Shown: positions 51,140 to 61,674, counted from the stretch's first letter. The stretch: DNA of 64,000 bases from Halobacteriales archaeon (GCA_007118975.1 SKQO01000059.1:1-64000); one strand, 5' to 3'. Notes: generated by a model from the sequence alone, not told the origin. Made by a program: numbers and translations.

Positions 51140-52453
51140 TCACGTGAACCGTTTCGATCCTGCCCGATCGTCGTCGAACCTAGTGTCCGCCGTTCGATGG
51201 AGCCAAAGCGCACAGAAGACAGTCAACGTGGCCCCGATCGCGAGAAGGCCGAAAGCGATCCGATACCCAGTGGTCGTATAGACTCGTGCCCCCGCGACCA
51301 CTTCGCCCGTCCAGTATGCGTCAAGCGCACGACCCATAACAGTGGGTAACACGGATGCGCCGACGAACCCGGCCCCATTGACAGTCCCGAGGGTAATTCC
51401 GCTGATCCGCGCTGGATGCCGATCTTTGACGAGTGGGAACGTCAGCACGAAGGCGCCCAACAGCGCCCCGGTGGAAAAAAACACGCCGCCGATCAGGAGA
51501 AGCGGCGGGCGGGGGAATACGGCGAGAGACGTAATCGCGACGGTGTACAGGACGGTTCCCAGCAGGATGATGCCGTCGCGGTGACCGATTCGGGCTGCGA
51601 GGGCGCCGATCATTGGCGGCCCCAGCACCGCACCGATACCGCCGGCCAACGTGAACAGGGATGCGAAGCGAACCGACGTACCGTGAATCTGGACGACGTA
51701 CGGGATGCCCCAGAGGCCAAAGAGCGTCAGATTGATTCCCGCAGTCCAGAACAGCAGGATGCTTACGATCCACACAAACCGATCTCTCAGGACCGCCTCG
51801 ACGGCCGGGCGGATCTCCTCGAGTCGCAGTGATTGGGTCGGCTCGATCTCTGAAATCGGGTCGAGAGAAGTCTGCTGGACGGTATCCCGGACGAATCCAC
51901 CGATCATCATGGCTACCACGAGGCCGCCGGCACCAAGCCCAATCATGGCCGTTCGCCACCCCAGCCCATCCACCATGACGGCAAACGGAGTCGTGGCAAG
52001 GATGCCACCCAGGCCGCCAACCGCAAAACAGACACCGTTCATCGCCACGAACTCCCGGGGACGGTACCAGTTTGCCGTGAACCGCAACATCGAAATAAAA
52101 ATCACGCTCCCGCCGAGTCCGACGAGAAACCGCGCTGCGATCCCGGCCCCGAACCCCTGTGCGAGCCCGAACCAGATCGCCCCGACATTCATGATCACTG
52201 CGCCACACGCAGCTGTCCAGCGAGGGCCGACGCGATCGACGAGAACACCCGTGGGAATCTGCATGATCGCATAGACCACGAAGAACACCGCATGGAGCAT
52301 GCCGAGCTGCGTTCCCGTGATCCGGAACGCGCCCATGAGATCGTCCGCGATTACCGCAGTCGAGAGGCGATAGACGTTCACGAACAGAAACGCCGCGGCG
52401 AGTGTTCCCCAGAGGATCCATCGACGACGGCGGGGATCCGACCAAACCTGCAC
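51140..52453 (-). CDS. MFS transporter
   Basis: 12-TM pattern; GVLVDRVGPRWTAACGAVIMNVGAIWFGLAQGF. Confidence 0.85.
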   Translation of the reverse strand: MQVWSDPRRRRWILWGTLAAAFLFVNVYRLSTAVIADDLMGAFRITGTQLGMLHAVFFVVYAIMQIPTGVLVDRVGPRWTAACGAVIMNVGAIWFGLAQGFGAGIAARFLVGLGGSVIFISMLRFTANWYRPREFVAMNGVCFAVGGLGGILATTPFAVMVDGLGWRTAMIGLGAGGLVVAMMIGGFVRDTVQQTSLDPISEIEPTQSLRLEEIRPAVEAVLRDRFVWIVSILLFWTAGINLTLFGLWGIPYVVQIHGTSVRFASLFTLAGGIGAVLGPPMIGALAARIGHRDGIILLGTVLYTVAITSLAVFPRPPLLLIGGVFFSTGALLGAFVLTFPLVKDRHPARISGITLGTVNGAGFVGASVLPTVMGRALDAYWTGEVVAGARVYTTTGYRIAFGLLAIGATLTVFCALWLHRTADTRFDDDRAGSKRFT

Positions 52454-52550
52454 GTTAACAGCGAGTCATCGGGGGGCGATATGCGTGGCGGAACAGCGAT
52501 CGGGGCACGTCGGGAATACGTTTAAGCAAGTGAGCGAATTGACTCTGGGC

Positions 52551-53294
52551 ATGGAGATCCGGAGACTCACGTCGGACGCCGGGGACACACTCCGATCACT
52601 CGCCCGCCGATCGTTGGAGGCGTCGTATACGGAGGTGTTGGATGAGGCAGTGATCTCCGAGGCGGTCGAGAACTGGTACGGAGGCGAAGCGATCGAAGAG
52701 TACCTCGACAGCGACGAGATGCTTTTTTTGCTCGCAGAGGATCGGGGTGAACTGGTTGGCTTCTCGCAGAGCCATGTGCTCGAGGACATCAACAAGGGAA
52801 GGATCCTCTGGCTTCACGTCGATCCCGACCATCGCACTCAGGGGACAGGCGAGACGCTCCTGGCCGAAACCCGAGGGGCACTTCACGACCGAGGGATCGA
52901 CGCAGTCACGGCGGTCGTGTTAAAAGAGCACCAACCAGGGGTCGATTTCTACGAACGTTACGGCTTCGAGCCGCTGGCGACCAGACGGGTCACGATCGGC
53001 GGCGAAGAGTACGAGGAGTTCGTGCTGAGGGAACCCGGGATCGAGTACGACCCACTGGAGATGCGGCTGACGCCGGATGGCCAAGAAGTGTTTATCGACT
53101 TCGACGAGAGCGATCGAGGGTCCGACGGACCGTTTTGTGCCGTGTTTCTCGGACCACGGCGGGAACGACGGTGGGGATGGTTCTGCACGAACTGCGAATC
53201 GTTCTCGACAAGCATGGACACGATGGGACGGATTCAGTGCGAAGATTGTGGTAACACCAGGCGGCCTACACGATGGGATGCGTCCTACCTATGA
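52551..53294 (+). CDS. GNAT acetyltransferase with C-terminal zinc ribbon
   Basis: ILWLHVDPDHRTQGTGETLLAETRGAL, FYERYGFEPL; C-terminal CTNCESFSTSMDTMGRIQCEDCGN. Confidence 0.85.
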   Translation: MEIRRLTSDAGDTLRSLARRSLEASYTEVLDEAVISEAVENWYGGEAIEEYLDSDEMLFLLAEDRGELVGFSQSHVLEDINKGRILWLHVDPDHRTQGTGETLLAETRGALHDRGIDAVTAVVLKEHQPGVDFYERYGFEPLATRRVTIGGEEYEEFVLREPGIEYDPLEMRLTPDGQEVFIDFDESDRGSDGPFCAVFLGPRRERRWGWFCTNCESFSTSMDTMGRIQCEDCGNTRRPTRWDASYL

Positions 53295-53357
53295 GCCGTA
53301 TCGAAGTGGTGGAAAAGGTTTTCTCGCAACCGAATCAACGCTCATCCGGTTGATCTC

Positions 53358-53582
53358 ATGGGTAGCGCTGGCAAGGATCGACGGTATCACGCGGCGGTCG
53401 TCGCAAGCGGGATTTCGACCCTGGGGTGGTTGACGAGTTTTATCGCCGCGATCTATCTGACATATCTGGTCGTTATCGGAAATCCTTCGGGGCTGGTCGC
53501 CATCGTGGTCATTGTCACCCTCGCGGCCGGCATTGGCTTCGCGCTCCTCGAGAAGCGATTGTACCGTCTCGATCACGGCTAG
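53358..53582 (+). CDS. Small membrane protein
   Basis: 74 aa, two TM segments. Confidence 0.6.
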   Translation: MGSAGKDRRYHAAVVASGISTLGWLTSFIAAIYLTYLVVIGNPSGLVAIVVIVTLAAGIGFALLEKRLYRLDHG

Positions 53583-53606
53583 TATCCGCCAGATCGGTCA
53601 GCCACG

Positions 53607-55631
53607 CTATGTTAGCCATCGTGCCCTTACGGCGGTAGCCACGGCGATGGCCACGACAGCAGCGATGAGCACGACGCCTACGTAGCGCTCCATCGGTCGT
53701 TCTTCGCCGTACACCTCGATCCGAATGGACTTCTGATCGCTGCCGTCAATGGTAACAGTCAAACTCTTCGACTGCACGAACGTCAGGTCAAGCTCGAGAG
53801 TTTTTGTCTCGCCAACATCGAGATGGGCGTCGATAGACCGAGCCGATTCCCCGCCCTTGCGAACGGTGAGCTCGCTCTTTGCAGGATAGGACACCTCGTT
53901 CTCGACCGTGACGAGAAGCGAAACCGTCTGGCCAGCCAACACGCGCTGTGGATCGACAGCGATTCCGGTCACACTTGCCCGGGCGGGCGCCCGAACCGTG
54001 ATCGTACCCGAGGCTTCATCGATGCTGAATCGGGTTATTTTCGGTCGATCGAACGTTCGTTCGGCGGTATGGGCCGCCGACTCGCCGGGGGAAATCGTGC
54101 CCTTGATCGGGTCAATGGGTTCCTCACCGAACATCGGTCGAAGGTAATACGAACCGGACACCTCCCCGAGATTTGTCACAGACAGCGGGATTGCCATGGA
54201 TTCCCCCGTTACCACCGGCTTCTCGTCGGTGTCCTCCCACGAAGCGTTCCGATAGGGGCCGGTTATCGTGACGTCTCGTGATGAATCCCGTTGGATTGCA
54301 AAGCGTGGTGGCTCGGTCCCGAAGACCGCCGCGTGATCGTCCTCCGACCATGTCGGCGGCCGGTCGGTCCCGCTCAGTTGGAAATCAGCTGCCGTCGCAG
54401 GTGCCTCGCCTCCCACGTTCTCGATGATGTCGATCAGCTCCACATGGGTCACAGGCCCCTGGTGCTCGTTGAGCCGCATGAATACGTCTGCGAACGAGGC
54501 ACCGGCGTCCCGGGCCGTTCTGATCTCACGATCGAGGGACGCCGATACCAGGACACCGACCATGTAATCCGGGTTGTGTTTCCAGGTGCTTGGGTCGTTC
54601 AACCGAGCGTGCGCGAAACGGGTGTCCCCGCCACGCGCCAAAAACGAACGGAATCGATCGTAGCTGATTTCGCCAGTGTCGAGGGCGAACAAGGCGGCGT
54701 AATAGGTCGCACTCGCTTCCGTGAACCACCGCGCCGAAGGTGCTGTCGAGTATGATTGGCGGGTGTGTACGTATTCGTGGATCCAGACGTTGTCGGGGGT
54801 GTCCAACCCTTCTGCATCACGAACCCACATGTCGGCGGGTCCTGTTTGCAACCCCCGAACTCCCCACCGGACGTTCTCGGTCGGTGCCGCCACCATGAAC
54901 ACTTCCTCATCTCGGTCGCCAACGCGGAGCTGATCCGATGCATGCGCGAGGGCATCGAAGAGAGCAGCGGGGGACTCTGCGAGTTCTGCCGACACCGGTT
55001 CGACGAGAACGAACTGCTGGCCGTGGACCGCTTGGTGGTGCGTCTCGTGTTCGCCAAGGAATGCAATCACGTCACTTGCCGTTCCTGGGCCGTCAACCGC
55101 GGCTTCTCGGGTCAACCCCAAGCGATCGTCACCCGCCCAGCTCCATCCGTACGACGGGGTTGGCCGTTGAACCAAGGCCCAATCGCCCGCGTCTTTGAAA
55201 AGATAATCTCCTGGACCCGCCAGCGGGTCGTCTCGCTCGATCTTTCGATCGACGTCGGCAAGGTATGTCAGCGAAGGGCGATCGGTCTCCCCGTCCCAGA
55301 CGAGCGTGTCATCGTCCGTCCGGGTGAACCCACGCATCTCGATCAGTGTCATCCGATGGGTGAGCCCGACCTCGAAGTGCGTGGCAGTGCTCGGGATCCG
55401 ATACGCGTGTTCGACCTTGATCTCACCGTCACGTTCCGGGTACAACGCGAGGGTCTGCTGATCGTGGATCCGTGGATGGTCTTCGACGGCGCCGGTATCA
55501 GAAACTGCATCGACCTCCCCGTGGAACGTTCCCTCCTCGGGAGGAGAGACGGCCGTCGACGTCGCGAGGACGATCGCCGCACCGAACATGAGGAGAAACA
55601 GTGCAATCAACAACACGCCGCGACGCGCCAT
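53607..55631 (-). CDS. Secreted, membrane-anchored gluzincin-like metallopeptidase
   Basis: Signal peptide, WIHEYVHTRQSY (HExxH) followed by WFTEASATYYAAL, C-terminal CARDB-like repeats and final TM. Confidence 0.75.
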   Translation of the reverse strand: MARRGVLLIALFLLMFGAAIVLATSTAVSPPEEGTFHGEVDAVSDTGAVEDHPRIHDQQTLALYPERDGEIKVEHAYRIPSTATHFEVGLTHRMTLIEMRGFTRTDDDTLVWDGETDRPSLTYLADVDRKIERDDPLAGPGDYLFKDAGDWALVQRPTPSYGWSWAGDDRLGLTREAAVDGPGTASDVIAFLGEHETHHQAVHGQQFVLVEPVSAELAESPAALFDALAHASDQLRVGDRDEEVFMVAAPTENVRWGVRGLQTGPADMWVRDAEGLDTPDNVWIHEYVHTRQSYSTAPSARWFTEASATYYAALFALDTGEISYDRFRSFLARGGDTRFAHARLNDPSTWKHNPDYMVGVLVSASLDREIRTARDAGASFADVFMRLNEHQGPVTHVELIDIIENVGGEAPATAADFQLSGTDRPPTWSEDDHAAVFGTEPPRFAIQRDSSRDVTITGPYRNASWEDTDEKPVVTGESMAIPLSVTNLGEVSGSYYLRPMFGEEPIDPIKGTISPGESAAHTAERTFDRPKITRFSIDEASGTITVRAPARASVTGIAVDPQRVLAGQTVSLLVTVENEVSYPAKSELTVRKGGESARSIDAHLDVGETKTLELDLTFVQSKSLTVTIDGSDQKSIRIEVYGEERPMERYVGVVLIAAVVAIAVATAVRARWLT

Positions 55632-55709
55632 AGACGGGCAGGTGTCCGACGCGGGTTAACCGTACCGATAACCGTACACAGCTAAACGAATCCACGTCGA
55701 CCGTTTTGG

Positions 55710-56669
55710 CTACGCCCGGTAGATCAGTTCGTCTTCGATCCGGTGTAACGTTGTCTCGACAGTGTTCAACAAGCCCATTGCGTCAGCGATGACTGGGTAG
55801 GTGACTTCCAGGCGTGAGTAAAGGAATTCCTGCAAGTCGATCTCGTCACGCAATCGCAGGGAGACCAGTTGGCCGTCCCGCCGATCATGTTGTCGCTCGC
55901 GACAGACGTCGTTGAGTTGTTCACGGTTTCGATGGAGCTCGTTCCTGGCCGCCACCAGCTCGTCGTAGGTACGATCCGCACACAATGGTGCCGTCGTCGT
56001 TTCAACAGACCGCTCGATCGACGCGAGCGTGTCGTTATGGCGGTCGAGCGATTGGGCCTCTTCCTCAAGAACGGTGAGGAGCGCCCGACGACGTTCACGC
56101 GCATCAGTAGCTGCCTCAACCACGCCTCGTTTGATTGGCGGGGTCAAGCGAGACTCACCCATCACGCCGTGGGCGACATCCGGGCCGAGTTCCGCAACCA
56201 TGTGTTCTTCAAGCGTCTCATTGTACTCCTCCTCGAAGTGCGGAACGTCCATCACCGTCTCTCGATACGTATCTTTGAGCGTGGAGAGCCCCCCAGAACC
56301 GGCCGGCGTCTCACGGTGGAGAAGCGGCCCGGTACCTGCTGTTTCCATCGCTGTGACGTTGGCCGTCGGCAGACCCCTGGTGCGCTTGACGAACCGATCG
56401 AAAGCCACGTGCTCGGCTCCGGTGCGCCCACGTTCCTCCTCGCACAACTCCTTCGCGGTCGGTACATACGTCAACGATGCAAGAACCAACAACACGAGAA
56501 AGCCGATCATCGCTGCGACGAGGGAGAGGTCCATCAAGCCCGCAAGCATGCATTCGAGGCCTCCACCACACACGTCCGTCGCAGCGAGATCGGGCGTTCC
56601 TCGGGAGAGGTGTATACTTCCCGATCCCCCTGTACTCATGACACCGTTGACCACAACCTCGGGCCTCAA
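55710..56669 (-). CDS. Hypothetical membrane-anchored coiled-coil protein
   Basis: TM segment LVAAMIGFLVLLVLASLTYVPTAKE followed by long charged helices. Confidence 0.65.
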   Translation of the reverse strand: MRPEVVVNGVMSTGGSGSIHLSRGTPDLAATDVCGGGLECMLAGLMDLSLVAAMIGFLVLLVLASLTYVPTAKELCEEERGRTGAEHVAFDRFVKRTRGLPTANVTAMETAGTGPLLHRETPAGSGGLSTLKDTYRETVMDVPHFEEEYNETLEEHMVAELGPDVAHGVMGESRLTPPIKRGVVEAATDARERRRALLTVLEEEAQSLDRHNDTLASIERSVETTTAPLCADRTYDELVAARNELHRNREQLNDVCRERQHDRRDGQLVSLRLRDEIDLQEFLYSRLEVTYPVIADAMGLLNTVETTLHRIEDELIYRA

Positions 56670-56769
56670 AACCCTTTTTCTGTCCTTCGCGTGTCAACTA
56701 ATAACGTGGTAAACAATTCCTGAGATCGGGAGTAGGGTTTTCCCTGCGACAGGTGAAGCCCAAGCTGCG

Positions 56770-57093
56770 ATGTCAACACCCGAAAAACTACTCGCCGACT
56801 CACCAGCTGATTTCGATTCGTCCTTCGCGTATGCACTGCACCCGGAGATGCGCAGACTGCTGATCGCTGCGATCGTTGGGTCGCTACTGTTACCGATCGG
56901 GCTTGCCCTCTTCATCGATCCGCGGCTGTACGGCGGTCGAGCAACGTTCCTCATCTGGCGAGTTCTCGGGCTGGGAATCGGTCTCCTCGGGGCGATTCTC
57001 TTTTACGGGGGTGTCGTCGGCGCACTGTTCAAAATCATCACGGACGCCTATATCGTTGGATCGGCCAATAGTCCCGAGCCAGAGGGCGGGTAA
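56770..57093 (+). CDS. Small membrane protein
   Basis: 107 aa, two to three TM segments. Confidence 0.6.
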   Translation: MSTPEKLLADSPADFDSSFAYALHPEMRRLLIAAIVGSLLLPIGLALFIDPRLYGGRATFLIWRVLGLGIGLLGAILFYGGVVGALFKIITDAYIVGSANSPEPEGG

Positions 57094-57182
57094 ATCGTAC
57101 GCAAGTTTACTCGGTTCACCGCTGCCCGCAGTGTCGAGACACGATGAGGTCCTCACCCAGCGGGACTAGAAACGATGCGAAA

Positions 57183-58995
57183 TCAGTCGCATCTCGAAGA
57201 CACCGGTAGTAACGCGATCCCTTCGGCCCCTGGGTTAGGGTCGGCCGGCTCGCCGGTCAGACACACCAGGACATCCGTGGCGGTATATGGCCCCGTCTCG
57301 AACACATTATCCTCAACGATAATGCCGCCAGGCTCGAGCCGAATCCGGGCCACCTCAAATCCCTCGACGTACCGTTTTTCTCGTGATCGAGAAGCACGAT
57401 GTCAAAAGAAGCCTGTTCTGCGGCGAGCTGGGGGAAGCCATCGCCGCACTCGAACCCCGCAAGGTCAGCTAGGCCGGCACGGTCCAGGTACCGGTTGGCG
57501 TCTACCGATTCCTCTTCGTCGATCTCGGTCAGCACGACCTCTCCATCCGGCGGAAATGCTCTGGCGTTCCAATAAGCCGAGTACCCGAACCGTTCCGATT
57601 TTCAGTAGCTTTCAGTCGTACACCGTAAGAAGTGGGTACACTGTTCGACGGCTGGGCCACGTCCATCGCTACCATCCGCATTCGACTCGGGCAGGGCGAC
57701 AGCGGGTCCGATGACAGCCGACCCACCACCAGCGGTCGCCCCTGCCTGTTCGGGTTCGTAGGCAACAATGCCAGCCCCGAACGTGAGCCGCGTGCCACCG
57801 TCAGCGTTTGACGCTGACGAGGATCGCGAAGCACGGCTTCGCTCACAAGCGGAACGGCAAGCTAGCACGATTTCGGCATCCCCCATATAGGAGGACGTGA
57901 CATCGTGGTCTAACTCGTCCGTCTCGCTGAAGAACACGCGAGCCACGTTCAGTGCCCCGATGTAGTCCCGATCGCCTTCGAACCCACATCGGGCATTATC
58001 ACACCGGAAGTGCCCGCCCCACCAGCGTTCTTGCTGGTGGTCGGGGGGATTTGCACGTATGCCCGGTTGACCCACAGCGAGGACACGATCGACTCGTTCC
58101 CTGTGGATAGACTCGTTCAACAACGTGACCGGCAGACGCTGCTCGGTATTGGTCCACCTCGGCTTCAACGATATCGTGCACCGTTTCCTTTTTCAAGGAC
58201 TGCATCCCGCAGCGGTTTCCGCTGAAACTGACGACGAGGTTGATGAGGTCGTCGACGAGTTCATCCTGTGCTGTGTTGTCCGTCTCGTCTTCGATGCCGG
58301 TGATCGTGACACCGTAACAGTCGAACTACCGTTCGAGGTATGGGATCCAAAAGTGGGTGACTCGTCTTCGTACGTAACGACAACACGCCCGTCGGCGTCT
58401 TGTACGCCATCGAGGGGGGCGTTGAGGTCACTGTGCCAACATCCGTATCGGTGTTTTCCACGCTCCAACCGTGGTCGTGGGCGTCGTCTGTGAGTCGGTC
58501 GAGTTCTCGGTCGAGGTCGCCGGTGTCTTTCTAGTCGTGACTGGAGACGCGAGCGAATCGTGCAACACGGTCTGTTGGACGAGTGTCGCCTGCAAGTCGG
58601 CGGCGTTCCCGGTGGGGTATTCGTTGTTCCCCGCCCGATGTTCGGGTGTAGTCGATGTCGTCGCTCCGGCATCAGCGTTTGACAGTGTGGGGGTGGACAC
58701 CGAGTTCGGCTGCGAACTCGTCAATCGAGTACGACCGTGGCATTTTGCGTTACTGTTTACTACTATTGGATGCTTATAGGTACTGAATTCTGTAACAGTT
58801 ACACAACCCTGACCCGCACTCGAAAATACGGGTGGCGCCAATCATCTCGACGAGAAATCGCAAAAACCAGTCGACTGCCGGACCGACCGTCGGAAAGCCC
58901 TCGCAATCCGCACGGCGTTCCATCTCCGCGAGCACCTCGGTCTCGTCTCGCTCGGGCCATCGTCCCACGGAGGCGGCCGCAGACCGATCTGACAT
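57183..58995 (-). pseudogene. SAM-dependent O-methyltransferase, split by an IS and frameshifted
   Basis: N-part EVLAEMERRADCEGFPTVGPAVDWFLRFLVEMIGATRIFECGSG (58995 to 58807); C-part FGYSAYWNARAFPPDGEVVLTEIDEEESVDANRYLDRAGLADLAGFECGDGFPQLAAEQASFDIVLLDHEK, A-run frameshift, then YVEGFEVARIRLEPGGIIVEDNV. Confidence 0.85.
57590..58806 (-). mobile_element. Degenerate IS607-type element (tnpA serine recombinase, about 58743-58151; tnpB remnant, about 58150-57602)
   Basis: tnpA start MPRSYSIDEFAAELGVHPHTVKR (MerR-type HTH), then YTRTSGGEQRIPHRERRRLAGDTRPTDRVA, VVVTYEDES, ELVDDLINLVVSFSGNRCGMQSLKKETVHDIVEAEV; tnpB GHVVERVYPQGTSRSCPRCGSTGHTCKSP, HFRCDNARCGFEGDRDYIGALNVARVFFSET. Confidence 0.8.
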
Positions 58996-59041
58996 CCTGC
59001 AAGGGGAGTCGCCGCCCTAAAACAGTTGGGCTGTGACGCGA

Positions 59042-60808
59042 TCAGTCGTTCCCAGCCGCTTCGTGAATGCGTTCGCCACGGTTGAGACGCTCGGCGATTC
59101 GGTAGGTTTGCTCGCCAGCGCGTCGCGTCGGTGTATGAGCGGCGAGATATCGTGCCGACGCAACGAGATGAACATCGGCAAATTCCGCATTCGTCGTCCG
59201 ATCGTACTGCGCGAACGCGGCCTCCACGTTCTGGCGCGTGTGAAAACCCACATCCTCTCGAAGTAACGCCTTTCCAAGCTTGCGTTTCAAGACGTCCACA
59301 TCGCCGTCCGCAGCCAGATACTGCGCGGTGAGTTGCCCGGCTCGGTTCACCTCCTCATCACGTTCGACCTCGAAACACTCCATGAGCTCCTCGAGGACGG
59401 CCTCGGGATCCCGATCGATGTTCGATGGCGATGGTATTGGCGCGGGTGGCATGTTGAGGAACCGGTCGAGGTACACGCTCATCGCCCCGTCGAGGATCCC
59501 ACGGTATCGCTCCCAGTTATCAGCGCGCGCCGTCAGGGCGTGGACTGCATTGACGTATGAGTAAGTGTGGTGTACCGTGTTCCAGTCGTTGAATTCGTTT
59601 GACGTGCCAAACTGGGCGACTCTGGTAGCCGCGGCATGGGTCACGGTTTCAGCGAGGAGATTAGCCGGGGCGCCGGCCTCGACTTCCTCGAGAAGCGCTT
59701 CGACGATGGCCGATGGATCATCACCCAGCAGCGTATCGATTAATCCTGTCGGAGGAATCCATTCGTCGTCGCGAGGTGTGGTTGCAGCAGCCGGAAGCTC
59801 CTCGTAGGTATCAAAGAGTAACCCCGCGAGGTCAATTGGCTGTCGCCAGGATGATCGCTCCTCAGCCCGTCGTGCGTCTGCAAGCCCGGGCACGAGTGAC
59901 GGGAGCACCTCGTCGGCATGCTCCCAACCGATCTTATCAAGCAACTCGAATGCTTTGTTAATGAAATCGAGCCGATGCCCGTTATCGAGGTACAGGTGAT
60001 CTGTCGCGGCACCGACGAGCATATTGGCGATGTGGGGCTGGCTGACATCCGCCCGAACAGCTGCCCGCAGGACGCGCTCGGCACCATCGGTATCGCGAAC
60101 CTCGACGTTATGTCGGAACCAATCTGTCAGTTGTTCCGGGGATACATCGGTCGCGGAGAGAGGTTCCTGCGCGAAAAACGGCGGTTGGCCGGCACATTCG
60201 CTTGCAACTTCGCTGATGCCAGCATTCAGCGCCCGCCGACGGTCGTCGGGTGAGACGGCGTCGTACAGGTTGGCCATGACGCCGAGCGTCGTCATGCCGC
60301 TTCCCCAGCCGTCCGCGTTGTACTGGGTACCGAACGTGGAGGCTGTGGCAAGCGCGCGCTCCGGTGGTTCTCCCTCGTCCTCAAGCCCGATAACCGACTT
60401 GGCGATCACGAGGCCGATGTTCTCTCGCAGGCCGTGTTCGAGCCGCTCGGTCCAGTGCGTGACAGGATCGGCCTTCCGTTCCGGATCGGGATGCACGTAG
60501 ATGGTATCGTCGTGCACCTCCACAGGATACGTTTGTACGTCATCGGCGAATGGATCGAACGTATCCCCGCAGGAGAGCTCGAATCGGGCGTGGTGCCAAT
60601 GGCAGGTGAGGATCCCGTCATCGACAGTGCCTTCGGTGAGCGGAAAGCCCATGTGTGGACACCGGTTGTCGACCGCGAATATCTCGTCCTCGTCTTCGAA
60701 GATGGCTATCGACCTGTCCCCCGGACGCACCACGAGCGATCCCGCTTCCTCGAGTTCATCGATGGTCGCGACCGGTTCGAATTCGCCGGATGGAACCTGT
60801 GTTGCCAT
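59042..60808 (-). CDS. Rieske [2Fe-2S] protein with about 480-aa helical C-terminal region
   Basis: CPHMGFPLTEGTVDDGILTCHWHHARFEL near N-terminus. Confidence 0.82.
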   Translation of the reverse strand: MATQVPSGEFEPVATIDELEEAGSLVVRPGDRSIAIFEDEDEIFAVDNRCPHMGFPLTEGTVDDGILTCHWHHARFELSCGDTFDPFADDVQTYPVEVHDDTIYVHPDPERKADPVTHWTERLEHGLRENIGLVIAKSVIGLEDEGEPPERALATASTFGTQYNADGWGSGMTTLGVMANLYDAVSPDDRRRALNAGISEVASECAGQPPFFAQEPLSATDVSPEQLTDWFRHNVEVRDTDGAERVLRAAVRADVSQPHIANMLVGAATDHLYLDNGHRLDFINKAFELLDKIGWEHADEVLPSLVPGLADARRAEERSSWRQPIDLAGLLFDTYEELPAAATTPRDDEWIPPTGLIDTLLGDDPSAIVEALLEEVEAGAPANLLAETVTHAAATRVAQFGTSNEFNDWNTVHHTYSYVNAVHALTARADNWERYRGILDGAMSVYLDRFLNMPPAPIPSPSNIDRDPEAVLEELMECFEVERDEEVNRAGQLTAQYLAADGDVDVLKRKLGKALLREDVGFHTRQNVEAAFAQYDRTTNAEFADVHLVASARYLAAHTPTRRAGEQTYRIAERLNRGERIHEAAGND

Positions 60809-60942
60809 GACCCAAGCCATGCATTCCCACATCAAAAACTCCTCCGACCGAAGTGTGCAGGTAGTGCAAGCATCGTGACGCAAAACTTCACGTGAGTTCA
60901 AATAGGGGAGCGACGTTCATTGCGGTAACGACCTTTGCAGGA

Positions 60943-61338
60943 ATGACAGGCCATCACCCACCGCGAGACTCGCCAGAGCAGTCCTGGGAACGGTACTGGG
61001 ACTGGTTCGCGGTCGCGTTGTTCCTCCTCTTGACGGTCGACCTGTTGACGACAATGGGTGCAGCGCTCATCTACGGACTCGAAGCGGAGACCAATCCCAT
61101 CATGCGCTGGATTCTCTCTCAGGGGGCGGCTACGATCATCGCGACACACCTGGCCGTACTCCTCCTTGCAGCCGGTGGGTTCGGTATGCTCGTCAGATAC
61201 GGGGAAGGACTGACCGGACGCGCCGCCGACCGCTTCCGGCTGTCGTTCAAACTGTGGTTAGGTCTGTTGATTGCAGCCGGACTGGTGGTGTATGCCAACA
61301 ACCTCGCAGTGATCGTACTGGGCGATTCGTTGATGTGA
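60943..61338 (+). CDS. DUF5658-like membrane protein
   Basis: FLLLTVDLLTTMGAALIYGLEAETNPIMRWIL. Confidence 0.7.
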   Translation: MTGHHPPRDSPEQSWERYWDWFAVALFLLLTVDLLTTMGAALIYGLEAETNPIMRWILSQGAATIIATHLAVLLLAAGGFGMLVRYGEGLTGRAADRFRLSFKLWLGLLIAAGLVVYANNLAVIVLGDSLM

Positions 61339-61674
61339 GACGAGGGCAGACCTCCACGGATTCGTCCGAGGAGGAAACGCGCGAGGGTTTCACCGCCCAT
61401 CCGATTTGGTGTTGATCCTGGGAGACCACTACACGTAGGCTGAACGGGTTACCATCGATCGATTGGATGGGTCTGTGTCGGCAGGTTTCCAGCTGAAAGC
61501 CGGGTGCCTGGTCCGACTGGGGCGTTCCACCCACCCGGCCAAACCAGGTGAGGGTCACAGAATCGTCAATCGTGATAGGCAAGCGGATCTTGCGTAGCCG
61601 ACCAGCAGCATGGCAACGCGCACGATTCGGACCTATGCCCTTATAGCAGTGGCCGCTCCTATCCCGGACACGAC

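Noticed and set aside
50681-51281. ORFs of 142-151 aa between leuS and the MFS gene
   Set aside because: Overlap each other and the ends of real genes; no motif; ARG/PRO-rich composition suggests non-coding
54756-55685. 309-aa plus-strand ORF opposite the metallopeptidase
   Set aside because: Antisense to a gene with signal peptide, HExxH and TM anchor; long antisense ORFs are expected in high-GC haloarchaeal genes and its composition is not protein-like for a halophile
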